Shown: piece after piece, positions 1 through 5,884 of the stretch
Position numbering within the stretch: position 1 is the stretch's first letter
How the letters are laid out: each line of letters opens with the position of its first letter
From: JBBQSN01 sp038213835
Lineage (GTDB): Bacteria; Actinomycetota; Actinomycetes; Actinomycetales; CAWJMD01
Direction of reading: 5' to 3'
DNA length: 6,138 bases
NCBI GenBank assembly: GCA_038213835.1
Contig: JBBQSN010000182.1
Location: forward strand, 1 to 6,138
Notes under the pieces: generated by a model
What the model was told of the DNA's origin: nothing
What the model saw: only the letters and a program-made list of their open reading frames with translations
The model's database searches: none
Made by a program: the position numbers and the translations under genes

Positions 1-1191
1 GAGCGGGAGGACTGGGACGTCGTGGTCGTCGGAGCAGGCCCGGCCGGCGCGTGCGCCGCCCTCGGTGCCCTCGCCGAGGACCCGTGCCTGCGGGTGCTGC
101 TCCTCGACCGCAGCGACTTCCCCCGGGACAAGTCGTGCGGCGACGGGATCGCACCCCACGTCCTCGACGCGCTGGCGTCCGTCGGTGCCGACGACGTGGT
201 CGAGGGGTGGGCCCCGCTGCGCGAGCTCGAGCTGTCCCACGGCGACGTGCTGGTCGCCGGGCAGATGCGCCGAGACGTCCATGTCGTGCCCCGGACCGTC
301 TTCGACGCCCGTCTGGTCGAGCGGGCGGTGACTGCCGGCGCCGTCCTGCGCCGTCACCGCGTCACCTCGATCGGCACCGACCCGACGACCGGAGCACCGA
401 CGCTGCCCGGCTCGCTCGGCGCCGGCATCGTCGTCGGCGCCGACGGCGCCAACTCGGTGGTGCGCGAGGCGCTGCTGGGTCGCCGTCGTGAGCCCCGGGC
501 TATCGCCATCCGCGGCTACGCACCCACCACACCCGAGCTCGAGGGACGTCAGGTCATCCGTTACGGCAACCGGCGGCAGCCGTCGTACGCCTGGGCGTTC
601 GACCGAGGGGACGGGTTGGCCAACGTCGGCTACGGAGAGCTCCTCCCCGGCGACCGCGGCTCCCGACGTCCGCCCAGCCGCCGGCTCCTGCTCGACCAGC
701 TCGAGGAGCTCATCCCCGGGGTCGCCGCTGCCGGCGAGGACTGGCGCGGGCACCACCTGCCGCTGAGCGGCTGGCGGTGGGACCAGCCCGACGGTCGGGT
801 CCTGCTCGTCGGCGATGCCGCCGGACTGGTCAATCCGATGACCGGTGAGGGCATCTACTACGCCGTCGCCACGGGCATCGCGGCCGGCCGGACGGCCGCT
901 CGGTGCCTGGCCGGCGGCCGATCCGCCGAGGCTGGCGCGACCCATCGCCGCGACGTACGCCGCCTGCTCGGCACCCACCTGCGGCACACGTGGGTCTCCT
1001 CCCGCCTCGCCCAGTCCCCCGCCGTCGTCGACGCCGGCATCCGTGCCGCGGCCCGCGACCCGCACGTCTTCGACACACTCGTCGAGATCGGTCTCGGGGA
1101 CGGTCGCATCGACGCCCGCCTGGCGACCGGCCTGGTCCGCAGCCTCGTCCGCCCCACCCGCTCACTCCCCGACCCGATCCACCACCCGTGA
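1..1191 (+). CDS. Geranylgeranyl reductase-family FAD-dependent oxidoreductase, 5' partial
   Basis: This is a FAD-binding flavoprotein of the geranylgeranyl reductase family, members of which reduce or oxidise prenyl chains and related lipids. The reading frame is open from base 1, and the codons before the first GTG (position 22) already encode the lead-in to the FAD-binding strand. The true start is therefore probably upstream of the window. Visible motifs, numbered by codon from base 1, are the Rossmann GxGxxG (GAGPAG, 11-16), the family signature KSCGDG (44-49), a DG pair (148-149) and the second FAD motif VGDAAG with D272, followed by NPMTGEGI. The 396 codons seen are about full family length, so only a few residues should be missing. 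The gene ends 10 nt before the type III PKS. Co-transcription with the PKS and idi suggests it acts on a prenyl or alkyl chain of the shared product; this is inference. Its substrate and electron donor cannot be read from the sequence. Confidence 0.88.
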   Translation, partial: EREDWDVVVVGAGPAGACAALGALAEDPCLRVLLLDRSDFPRDKSCGDGIAPHVLDALASVGADDVVEGWAPLRELELSHGDVLVAGQMRRDVHVVPRTVFDARLVERAVTAGAVLRRHRVTSIGTDPTTGAPTLPGSLGAGIVVGADGANSVVREALLGRRREPRAIAIRGYAPTTPELEGRQVIRYGNRRQPSYAWAFDRGDGLANVGYGELLPGDRGSRRPPSRRLLLDQLEELIPGVAAAGEDWRGHHLPLSGWRWDQPDGRVLLVGDAAGLVNPMTGEGIYYAVATGIAAGRTAARCLAGGRSAEAGATHRRDVRRLLGTHLRHTWVSSRLAQSPAVVDAGIRAAARDPHVFDTLVEIGLGDGRIDARLATGLVRSLVRPTRSLPDPIHHP

Positions 1192-1194
1192 GGA
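1190..1194 (+). promoter_or_regulatory. Shine-Dalgarno site of the type III PKS gene
   Basis: GAGGA lies 7 nt upstream of the ATG at 1202 and overlaps the stop codon of the preceding flavoprotein gene. It fixes the PKS start: the frame is open far upstream, but no equally good site precedes an earlier start. A nearly identical block precedes idi. Confidence 0.7.
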
Positions 1195-1201
1195 CGCAGA
1201 C

Positions 1202-2257
1202 ATGAGAATCCTGGCCGCCCGCAGCGCGCTGCCGCCCCACTCCCACCCGCAGTCGGAGATCACCGACGCGTTCGTCGACGTGATCGCGCAGGGCAGGCTC
1301 GACCGGGCCCTGCTCCGGCGCTTCCACGCCAACGCCGGCGTCGAGCGACGGCACACCGTGCTGCCGCTGGAGGACTACGCCGGGCTCGGCGACTTCGGCC
1401 ACGCCAACGACCTCTTCATCGAGAACGCCGTCGAGCTGGGGTCACAGGCGCTGGTCGACGCCCTCAAGGCGGCCGACCTGACGCCCTCCGACGTCGACCT
1501 GATCGTGACGGCCACGGTGACCGGCCTCGCGGTCCCGTCGCTGGACGCGCGGATCGCCGGCGTGGTCGGGCTGCGCCAGGACGTACGCCGGATGCCGCTG
1601 GTCGGCCTCGGATGCGTCGCCGGCGCCGCCGGGATCGCCCGGGTCCACGACTACCTGCTCGGACACCCCGGGCACACCGCAGTCCTGGTGGCCGTCGAGC
1701 TGTGCTCGCTCACCATCCAACGCGATGACGTGTCGGTGCCCAACCTGGTCGCGAGCGGACTCTTCGGGGACGGCGCCTCGGCGGTCGTGGCCGTCGGCGA
1801 CGACCGCCTGGGTGGCACCGTGCGCGTGCTCGACTCGCGCAGCCGGCTCTACCCCGACAGCGAGCGCACCATGGGCTTCGACGTCGCCAGCACCGGCCTG
1901 CGCATCGTCCTGGACGCCGCAGTGCCGGATCTCGTCGGGCGCTACCTGCGCGAGGACGTCGACACCTTCCTGGCCGAGCACGACCTGACGAGGGCGGACA
2001 TCGGGTGGTGGGTCTGCCACCCGGGCGGACCAAAGGTGATCGAGGCCCTCCAGGAGGCGCTCGAGGTGCCGCGCGAGGCCGTGCGGCTGACCTGGGAGTC
2101 GCTGGCCCGGGTCGGCAACCTGTCGTCGGTCTCGGTCCTCCACGTCCTCGAGGACACCCTCGAGCAGCGACCGCCCGCTCCGGGCAGCTACGGCATGATG
2201 CTCGCGATGGGCCCCGGCTTCTGCTCCGAGCTCGTGCTGCTGAAGGCCGACTCGTGA
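1202..2257 (+). CDS. Type III polyketide synthase (chalcone/stilbene synthase superfamily; alkylresorcinol/alkylpyrone synthase-like)
   Basis: This 351-residue homodimer-type ketosynthase extends an acyl-CoA starter with malonyl-type units and cyclises the product to a resorcinol or pyrone ring. The catalytic triad is complete: Cys138 in GLGCVAGAAG, His273 in CHPGGPK and Asn306 in GNLSS. The C-terminal MGPGF (336-340) is the GPG cyclisation loop of type III PKSs and argues against FabH, which shares the Cys-His-Asn triad. VPSLDARI (111-118) is also family-typical. Length fits bacterial members such as S. griseus SrsA and Bacillus BpsA. The ATG is supported by GAGGA 7 nt upstream; the open frame extending further left is a shadow inside the flavoprotein gene. 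Its stop overlaps the methyltransferase GTG (GTGA). A methyltransferase and flavoprotein directly downstream match the srsABC arrangement and favour a long-chain acyl starter, which is inference. Chain length and ring type cannot be predicted here. Confidence 0.93.
   Translation: MRILAARSALPPHSHPQSEITDAFVDVIAQGRLDRALLRRFHANAGVERRHTVLPLEDYAGLGDFGHANDLFIENAVELGSQALVDALKAADLTPSDVDLIVTATVTGLAVPSLDARIAGVVGLRQDVRRMPLVGLGCVAGAAGIARVHDYLLGHPGHTAVLVAVELCSLTIQRDDVSVPNLVASGLFGDGASAVVAVGDDRLGGTVRVLDSRSRLYPDSERTMGFDVASTGLRIVLDAAVPDLVGRYLREDVDTFLAEHDLTRADIGWWVCHPGGPKVIEALQEALEVPREAVRLTWESLARVGNLSSVSVLHVLEDTLEQRPPAPGSYGMMLAMGPGFCSELVLLKADS
2242..2246 (+). promoter_or_regulatory. Shine-Dalgarno site of the ICMT-like methyltransferase gene
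   Basis: GAAGG inside the last PKS codons lies 7 nt before the GTG at 2254. Together with the GTGA stop/start overlap it supports that GTG rather than the longer open frame reaching back to 2005. Confidence 0.55.
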
Positions 2258-2796
2258 CGACCCTGATCGCCTTCACCGTCCTGGTCGGGCTGGTCGGGCT
2301 CGAACGCGTCGCCGAGCTGGTCGTCTCCACCCGCAATGCCGCCTGGAGCCGCGAGCGCGGCGGCATCGAGACGGGCCTGGGGCACTTCCCGTTCATGGTC
2401 GTGCTGCACACGGCACTGCTCGTCGGTGCACTGGTCGAGGCATGGGTACGCCGACCGGACGTCCCGTCGCTGCTGGCCTGGTCGATGCTCGCCCTCGTCG
2501 TGGCCTCGCAGGCGCTGCGCTGGTGGTGCATCACCACCCTCGGGAGCCGATGGAACACCCGCGTGATCGTGGTCCCGGGCCTGGCTCCGGTCAGCTCGGG
2601 GCCCTACCGGCTGTTCCGCCACCCCAACTACGTCGCCGTCGTGGTCGAGGGGTTCGCCCTCCCCCTGGTGCACGCGGCCTGGGTCACTGCGGTGGTCTTC
2701 ACCGTCCTCAACGCCGGCCTGCTCATGGTGCGCATCCGCGCCGAGGACGCCGCGCTCGCCACCTTGCCCCGCGCACCCGTGCACGCCGATGCATGA
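2254..2796 (+). CDS. Isoprenylcysteine carboxyl methyltransferase (ICMT)-family membrane methyltransferase
   Basis: This is a 180-residue integral membrane, SAM-dependent methyltransferase. Hydrophobic segments lie at roughly residues 3-20, 44-63, 73-90 and 126-158. The core family signature is visible: GSRWNTRVIVVPG (97-109), then SSGPYRLFRHPNY (114-126), the SAM-binding loop of ICMT/PEMT-like enzymes, and a terminal RIRAED (160-165). Bacterial homologues beside type III PKSs (SrsB in S. griseus, BpsB in Bacillus subtilis) methylate the hydroxyl of PKS-made phenolic lipids or pyrones rather than a prenylated protein. The gene position predicts the same job here, at the membrane. The GTG start overlaps the PKS stop by 4 nt, and its own stop overlaps the next gene by 8 nt. 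The C-terminus ends soon after RIRAED, without the Gly-x-x-Tyr stretch often found there in the family. Confidence 0.88.
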   Translation: MTTLIAFTVLVGLVGLERVAELVVSTRNAAWSRERGGIETGLGHFPFMVVLHTALLVGALVEAWVRRPDVPSLLAWSMLALVVASQALRWWCITTLGSRWNTRVIVVPGLAPVSSGPYRLFRHPNYVAVVVEGFALPLVHAAWVTAVVFTVLNAGLLMVRIRAEDAALATLPRAPVHADA

Positions 2797-3829
2797 CCTG
2801 GTGATCGCGGGCGGTGGACCCGTGGGCATGGCCGCCGCCCTGCACGCACACGCGGCGGGACTCTCGGTCGTGGTGCGGGAGCCACGCAACGGACCGATCG
2901 ACAAGGCCTGCGGGGAGGGCCTGATGCCCGGTGCCGTGGCCGAGCTCGCGCAGCTCGGCGTGCACCCTCGCGGCCGGGAGCTCACCGGCATCCACTACCT
3001 CGACGGCACCGCCGACGGACCCGGGGTCACCGCCCGTTTCGCCGTCGGTCCCGGCCGTGGCGTGCGCCGGACCGTGCTCCACGACGCGCTCGCCCAGCGC
3101 ATCGGCGAGGCCGGGATCGAGGTCGACCCCCGACCGGTGGAGGACGTGCGCGACGCCGGCGACCACCTCGTGGTCGACGGCGAGCCGACGCGCTACCTGA
3201 TCGCCGCCGACGGCCTCCACTCACCGGTGCGCCGGCTGCTCGGCCTGGACGCCGCGACGCCCGGGCGCCGTCGCTTCGGACTGCGCTGCCACGTGCAGCA
3301 GGCGCCGTGGACGTCGTACGTCGAGGTGCACTGGTCACGCCGGGCGGAGGCCTACGTCACGCCGGTGGACGACGACCTGGTCGGTGTCGCCGTGCTCAGC
3401 GACGCCGGGACGAGGTTCGAGGACCTGCTCGACGACTTCCCCGTGCTCCGCGAGCGCCTCACCGGTGACCGGACCCGGGTCATGGGAGCCGGTCCGCTGC
3501 GGCAGCGCGCGACCTCCCGCTCGGCGGGCCGGGTGCTGCTCGTCGGCGACGCCGGCGGCTACGTGGACGCCCTCACCGGCGAGGGGATCGCCCTGGGCCT
3601 CGCCCAGGCGCGGGTCGCCGTGGCCTGCGTGCGGTCCGACCATCCCGATCGTTATGACCAGCAGGCGCGTCGGCTCGGGATGCGGCACGAGCTCCTCACG
3701 CACGCGCTGCTGCGTGCCACCTCGCACCAGGCCGTACGCCGTCGGCTGGTGCCGGCCGCCGAACGGGTGCCCTGGCTCTTCGCCGCGGCCGTCAACCAGC
3801 TCGCCCGACCAGTGAGGACACCAGCATGA
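2789..3829 (+). CDS. FAD-dependent oxidoreductase/monooxygenase (geranylgeranyl reductase-like, SrsC-position)
   Basis: This 346-residue flavoprotein has the Rossmann GGGPVG motif (8-13), a KACGEG signature (39-44) equivalent to KSCGDG in the first gene, a DG pair (141-142) and a GD motif, VGDAGG (252-257), followed by ALTGEGIALG. All FAD-contact regions are intact. It occupies the place of SrsC in the S. griseus phenolic-lipid operon, a flavoprotein that hydroxylates the resorcinol ring toward a quinone. A tailoring oxidation of the PKS product is therefore the likeliest role, by inference from context. A saturating reductase role is the alternative, because the CGxG motif belongs to the geranylgeranyl reductase group. 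The ATG lies inside the last codons of the methyltransferase gene and has no recognisable Shine-Dalgarno site, so translation probably depends on re-initiation. The gene ends in an ATGA overlap with idi. Confidence 0.87.
   Translation: MHDLVIAGGGPVGMAAALHAHAAGLSVVVREPRNGPIDKACGEGLMPGAVAELAQLGVHPRGRELTGIHYLDGTADGPGVTARFAVGPGRGVRRTVLHDALAQRIGEAGIEVDPRPVEDVRDAGDHLVVDGEPTRYLIAADGLHSPVRRLLGLDAATPGRRRFGLRCHVQQAPWTSYVEVHWSRRAEAYVTPVDDDLVGVAVLSDAGTRFEDLLDDFPVLRERLTGDRTRVMGAGPLRQRATSRSAGRVLLVGDAGGYVDALTGEGIALGLAQARVAVACVRSDHPDRYDQQARRLGMRHELLTHALLRATSHQAVRRRLVPAAERVPWLFAAAVNQLARPVRTPA
3814..3818 (+). promoter_or_regulatory. Shine-Dalgarno site of idi
   Basis: GAGGA lies 7 nt before the ATG at 3826, inside the last codons of the flavoprotein gene. 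It selects this ATG, which also forms an ATGA overlap with the upstream stop. The surrounding GTGAGGAC...CATG block is almost the same as that before the PKS gene. Confidence 0.7.
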
Positions 3830-4407
3830 CCGAGCACGTGGTCCTCCTCGACGAGGCAGGGCAGGCCGTGGGCACCGCCGACAAGGCAGTTGTGCACCAC
3901 GCCGACACCCCGCTGCACCTGGCCTTCTCGTGCTATCTCTTCGACGACTCCGGCAACGTGCTCGTCACCCGTCGCGCGTCGACGAAGCGGACCTTCCCGG
4001 GGGTCTGGACGAACAGCTGCTGCGGCCACCCGGCCCCGGGCGAGACACTCGAGGACGCCGTACGACGCCGGGTCGCCCAGGAGCTCGGCACCGCGGTCGC
4101 CGACCTGAAGCTCCTCCTCCCCCGCTTCCGCTACCGCGCCGAGTACGACGGGGTCGTCGAGAACGAGATGTGCCCGGTCTTCGTGGCGACCGTCTCCGGC
4201 CCGCTCGAGCCGGACGCGGACGAGGTCGGTGAGGTCAGCTGGGAGCCGTGGCCGTCCTTCCGCGCACGCGTCCTGGACGGCACCCGCGACGTGTCCGCCT
4301 GGTGCCGGGAACAGGTCAGCCAGCTGCCCGAGGACCCGATCTCGGCATCGACGGCGTCCGTCGATGACCTGCCACCCGCCGCTCGGGGCCGCGGTCAGGC
4401 GAGGTAG
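3826..4407 (+). CDS. idi: Isopentenyl-diphosphate delta-isomerase, type I (Nudix)
   Basis: This cytosolic enzyme (193 residues) interconverts isopentenyl and dimethylallyl diphosphate. The key residues of the type I family are present: the catalytic Cys66 in SCCGHP with metal-ligand His68, further ligand candidates His24/His25 and His31, the ENE motif with Glu112 and Glu114 (the latter equivalent to the catalytic Glu116 of E. coli), and the Nudix-like helix GETLEDAVRRRVAQELG (72-88) with Glu86. The WTNSCCGHP block is near-diagnostic. E. coli Idi has 182 residues. Here about 25 residues after SQLPED (166-171) are Ser/Ala/Pro/Arg-rich and look like an unconserved tail. As the last gene of the operon, it would balance C5 units for a prenyl chain used by the neighbouring enzymes, or feed general isoprenoid synthesis. 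Its reading frame ends 19 nt before the convergent oxidoreductase gene. Confidence 0.95.
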   Translation: MTEHVVLLDEAGQAVGTADKAVVHHADTPLHLAFSCYLFDDSGNVLVTRRASTKRTFPGVWTNSCCGHPAPGETLEDAVRRRVAQELGTAVADLKLLLPRFRYRAEYDGVVENEMCPVFVATVSGPLEPDADEVGEVSWEPWPSFRARVLDGTRDVSAWCREQVSQLPEDPISASTASVDDLPPAARGRGQAR

Positions 4408-4430
4408 AGCTTGCGGAGTGGCTCGGTCAC
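4360..4430 (-). pseudogene. Possible remnant of an aldehyde dehydrogenase-like gene start
   Basis: On the - strand a GTG at 4430 overlaps the oxidoreductase stop as GTGA and opens 11 codons (VTEPLRKLYLA) ending at a TGA at 4395-4397. Continuing from 4395 in another frame, the residues read TAAPSGGWQVID. Together these resemble the first residues of aldehyde dehydrogenases (basic-LY-hydrophobic-Gly, then a Pro-Ser-Gly-Gly stretch and VID) with a small frame-changing deletion between them. Aldehyde dehydrogenases commonly accompany PuuB-type oxidases. The segment is antisense to the apparently unconserved idi tail. The resemblance is short and could be chance. Confidence 0.2.
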
Positions 4431-5884
4431 GAGTCGAAGCCCAGGCCGAAGCGGTCCAGCGTGCGCAGCCACGCGTTGCGCGCACCAGTGCGGTCCTCGC
4501 GCGCGAGCGACCAGCGGGTCAGCTGGATGCCGATCCACGCCAGCGGCTCCGGCGGGAACGGCAGCGGCTTGCGTCGCACCATCTCGAGGCGGGTGCGTTC
4601 CGTCTCCTGCCCCGAGAGCAGGTCGAGCATGACGTCGGCGGCGAACCTGGATGCGCCCACGCCGAGACCGGTGAACCCCGTGGCGTACGTCGTCCGGCCG
4701 CGGTGAGCACGACCGAAGAAGGCGCAGAAGCGGGTGGAGGTGTCGATCACCCCGGACCAGCGGTGGGTGAAGCGGATGCCCTCGAGCTGGGGGAAGGTCT
4801 CGGCGAAGTTGCGGGCGAGGGTCTCGAACGTCGCACGGCGGTCGTCGTACTCCGGCTTGATGGAGCCCCCGAAGTGGTAGATGGCGTCGTAGCCGCCCCA
4901 GAGGATCCGGCGGTCGGGTGTGATCCGGTAGTAGTGGAACTGGTTGCCGGAATCGGCCACGCCGATGGTCGGGTCCCAGGCGATCGCCGCGAGCTGGCCG
5001 TCCGTGAGCGGCTCGGTGGCAAGGACGTAGTCGTAGACGGGCACCACCGACCAGCGCGGGCGCCGCAACGGTCCCGGGAAGACGTTCGTCGCGAGCACCA
5101 CCTTCGCCGCCCGCACCGTGCCGCGGGTGGTGACGGCCTTCACGTGGTCACCCTCTCCTCGCAGGGTCTCCAGGCGGGTGTTCTCGGCGACCCGGACGCC
5201 GTGCCGCTCAGCGACGTCCGCGAGGCCCCAGGCGAGCCGAGCGGGATCGAGGACGGCGCATTCACCGGGGGTGTGCCGGCCCGCGAGGTAGGACGACGAG
5301 TCGACCATCCGGCGCACCGCCGCGGCGTCCAGGAAACCTTCGCGGCCCGGGTCCAGGCCAGCGACCTCATGGGGGCGGGTCGCCACGGCGAGGGCCCCGC
5401 CGCGAGCGAAGCCGCAGTCGATGCCGTGCCTGTCGATCGTCTCCTCGATCTCGTCGAGGTTGCGCAGCCCCAGCCGGTGCAGCTCGTCGTACTCCCCCGG
5501 CCAGCGGGTGCGTCCGTTGAGCTCCCCGTGCGTGATGCTGGCCTCGCAGAACCCACCGTTGCGGCCGGTCGCGTGCTCGGCGATGCGGTCCGCCTCGACC
5601 AGCAGGACGCTGGTCCCGGGGTCCCGCTCGACCGCACGCAGGGCGGTCCACAGGCCGGTGAATCCCCCGCCGACGACCAGGAGGTCGACGCTGACGTCAC
5701 CCGTCAGCGCCGGCCGCGGCGCGGGTCGGTCGGGGTTGTCCAGCCACAGCGGCTGGAGGACCGAGCCCTCGAGCGCGGCGAGGGCCGAGGAGTCGCCGAC
5801 GTGCTCGTATGCGGTCACCACGACCACAGTATGGGTGAGCCGGCCGACACGAACGACGCGTTGTTCACGGTGAGCCTGAGTCAT
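4427..5884 (-). CDS. FAD-dependent oxidoreductase, DAO/PuuB (gamma-glutamylputrescine oxidase)-like
   Basis: This 485-residue flavoprotein of the D-amino-acid oxidase fold probably oxidises an amine or amino-acid derivative to an aldehyde or imine. The FAD-binding motif GGGFTG (72-77) is followed by an acidic strand end, VEAD (96-99), and then TGRNGG (106-111), a signature of PuuB-like oxidases. The C-terminal FAD loop is ATGFTGLGVGASRFA (401-415). A C-terminal extension, about 438-485, ends in LDRFGLGFDS. E. coli PuuB is about 426 residues, so this protein is longer at both ends. The ATG at 5884 is chosen because it overlaps the regulator's stop as ATGA and has a GGAG site 9 nt upstream. A GTG at 5818 would remove 22 poorly characteristic residues but has no ribosome site. 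A coupled MocR-type regulator upstream suggests amine or amino-acid catabolism. The exact substrate is unknown, and general amine oxidases of this fold are alternatives. Confidence 0.88.
   Translation of the reverse strand: MTQAHREQRVVRVGRLTHTVVVVTAYEHVGDSSALAALEGSVLQPLWLDNPDRPAPRPALTGDVSVDLLVVGGGFTGLWTALRAVERDPGTSVLLVEADRIAEHATGRNGGFCEASITHGELNGRTRWPGEYDELHRLGLRNLDEIEETIDRHGIDCGFARGGALAVATRPHEVAGLDPGREGFLDAAAVRRMVDSSSYLAGRHTPGECAVLDPARLAWGLADVAERHGVRVAENTRLETLRGEGDHVKAVTTRGTVRAAKVVLATNVFPGPLRRPRWSVVPVYDYVLATEPLTDGQLAAIAWDPTIGVADSGNQFHYYRITPDRRILWGGYDAIYHFGGSIKPEYDDRRATFETLARNFAETFPQLEGIRFTHRWSGVIDTSTRFCAFFGRAHRGRTTYATGFTGLGVGASRFAADVMLDLLSGQETERTRLEMVRRKPLPFPPEPLAWIGIQLTRWSLAREDRTGARNAWLRTLDRFGLGFDS

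Noticed and set aside
769..789. GWRWDQP in the first flavoprotein resembles the GWxWxIP motif of flavin-dependent halogenases
   Set aside because: The Ile is replaced by Gln and the motif lies directly before the VGDAAG/NPMTGEGI segment, as expected in geranylgeranyl reductase-family proteins. The KSCGDG signature also fits that family.
845..1201. N-terminal extension of the PKS frame upstream of 1202
   Set aside because: It overlaps the conserved C-terminal half of the first flavoprotein in another frame, has low-complexity Arg/Pro/Ser content, and a good ribosome site marks the ATG at 1202.
1202..2257. FabH (KAS III) instead of a type III PKS
   Set aside because: Both families use Cys-His-Asn, but the C-terminal MGPGF loop, the VPSLDARI stretch and the neighbouring SrsB/SrsC-like genes fit a type III PKS.
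1710..2558. Long antisense open frames, such as 1710-2558 and 3652-4485 on the - strand
   Set aside because: They lie opposite clearly recognised genes, are Arg/Pro/Gly-rich, show no domain motifs, and are the usual antisense shadows in GC-rich DNA. The only part kept is the short segment at 4360-4430, as a tentative remnant.
4408..4426. Bidirectional terminator between the convergent genes
   Set aside because: The 19-nt gap and its flanks contain no convincing stem-loop and no U-run on either strand.
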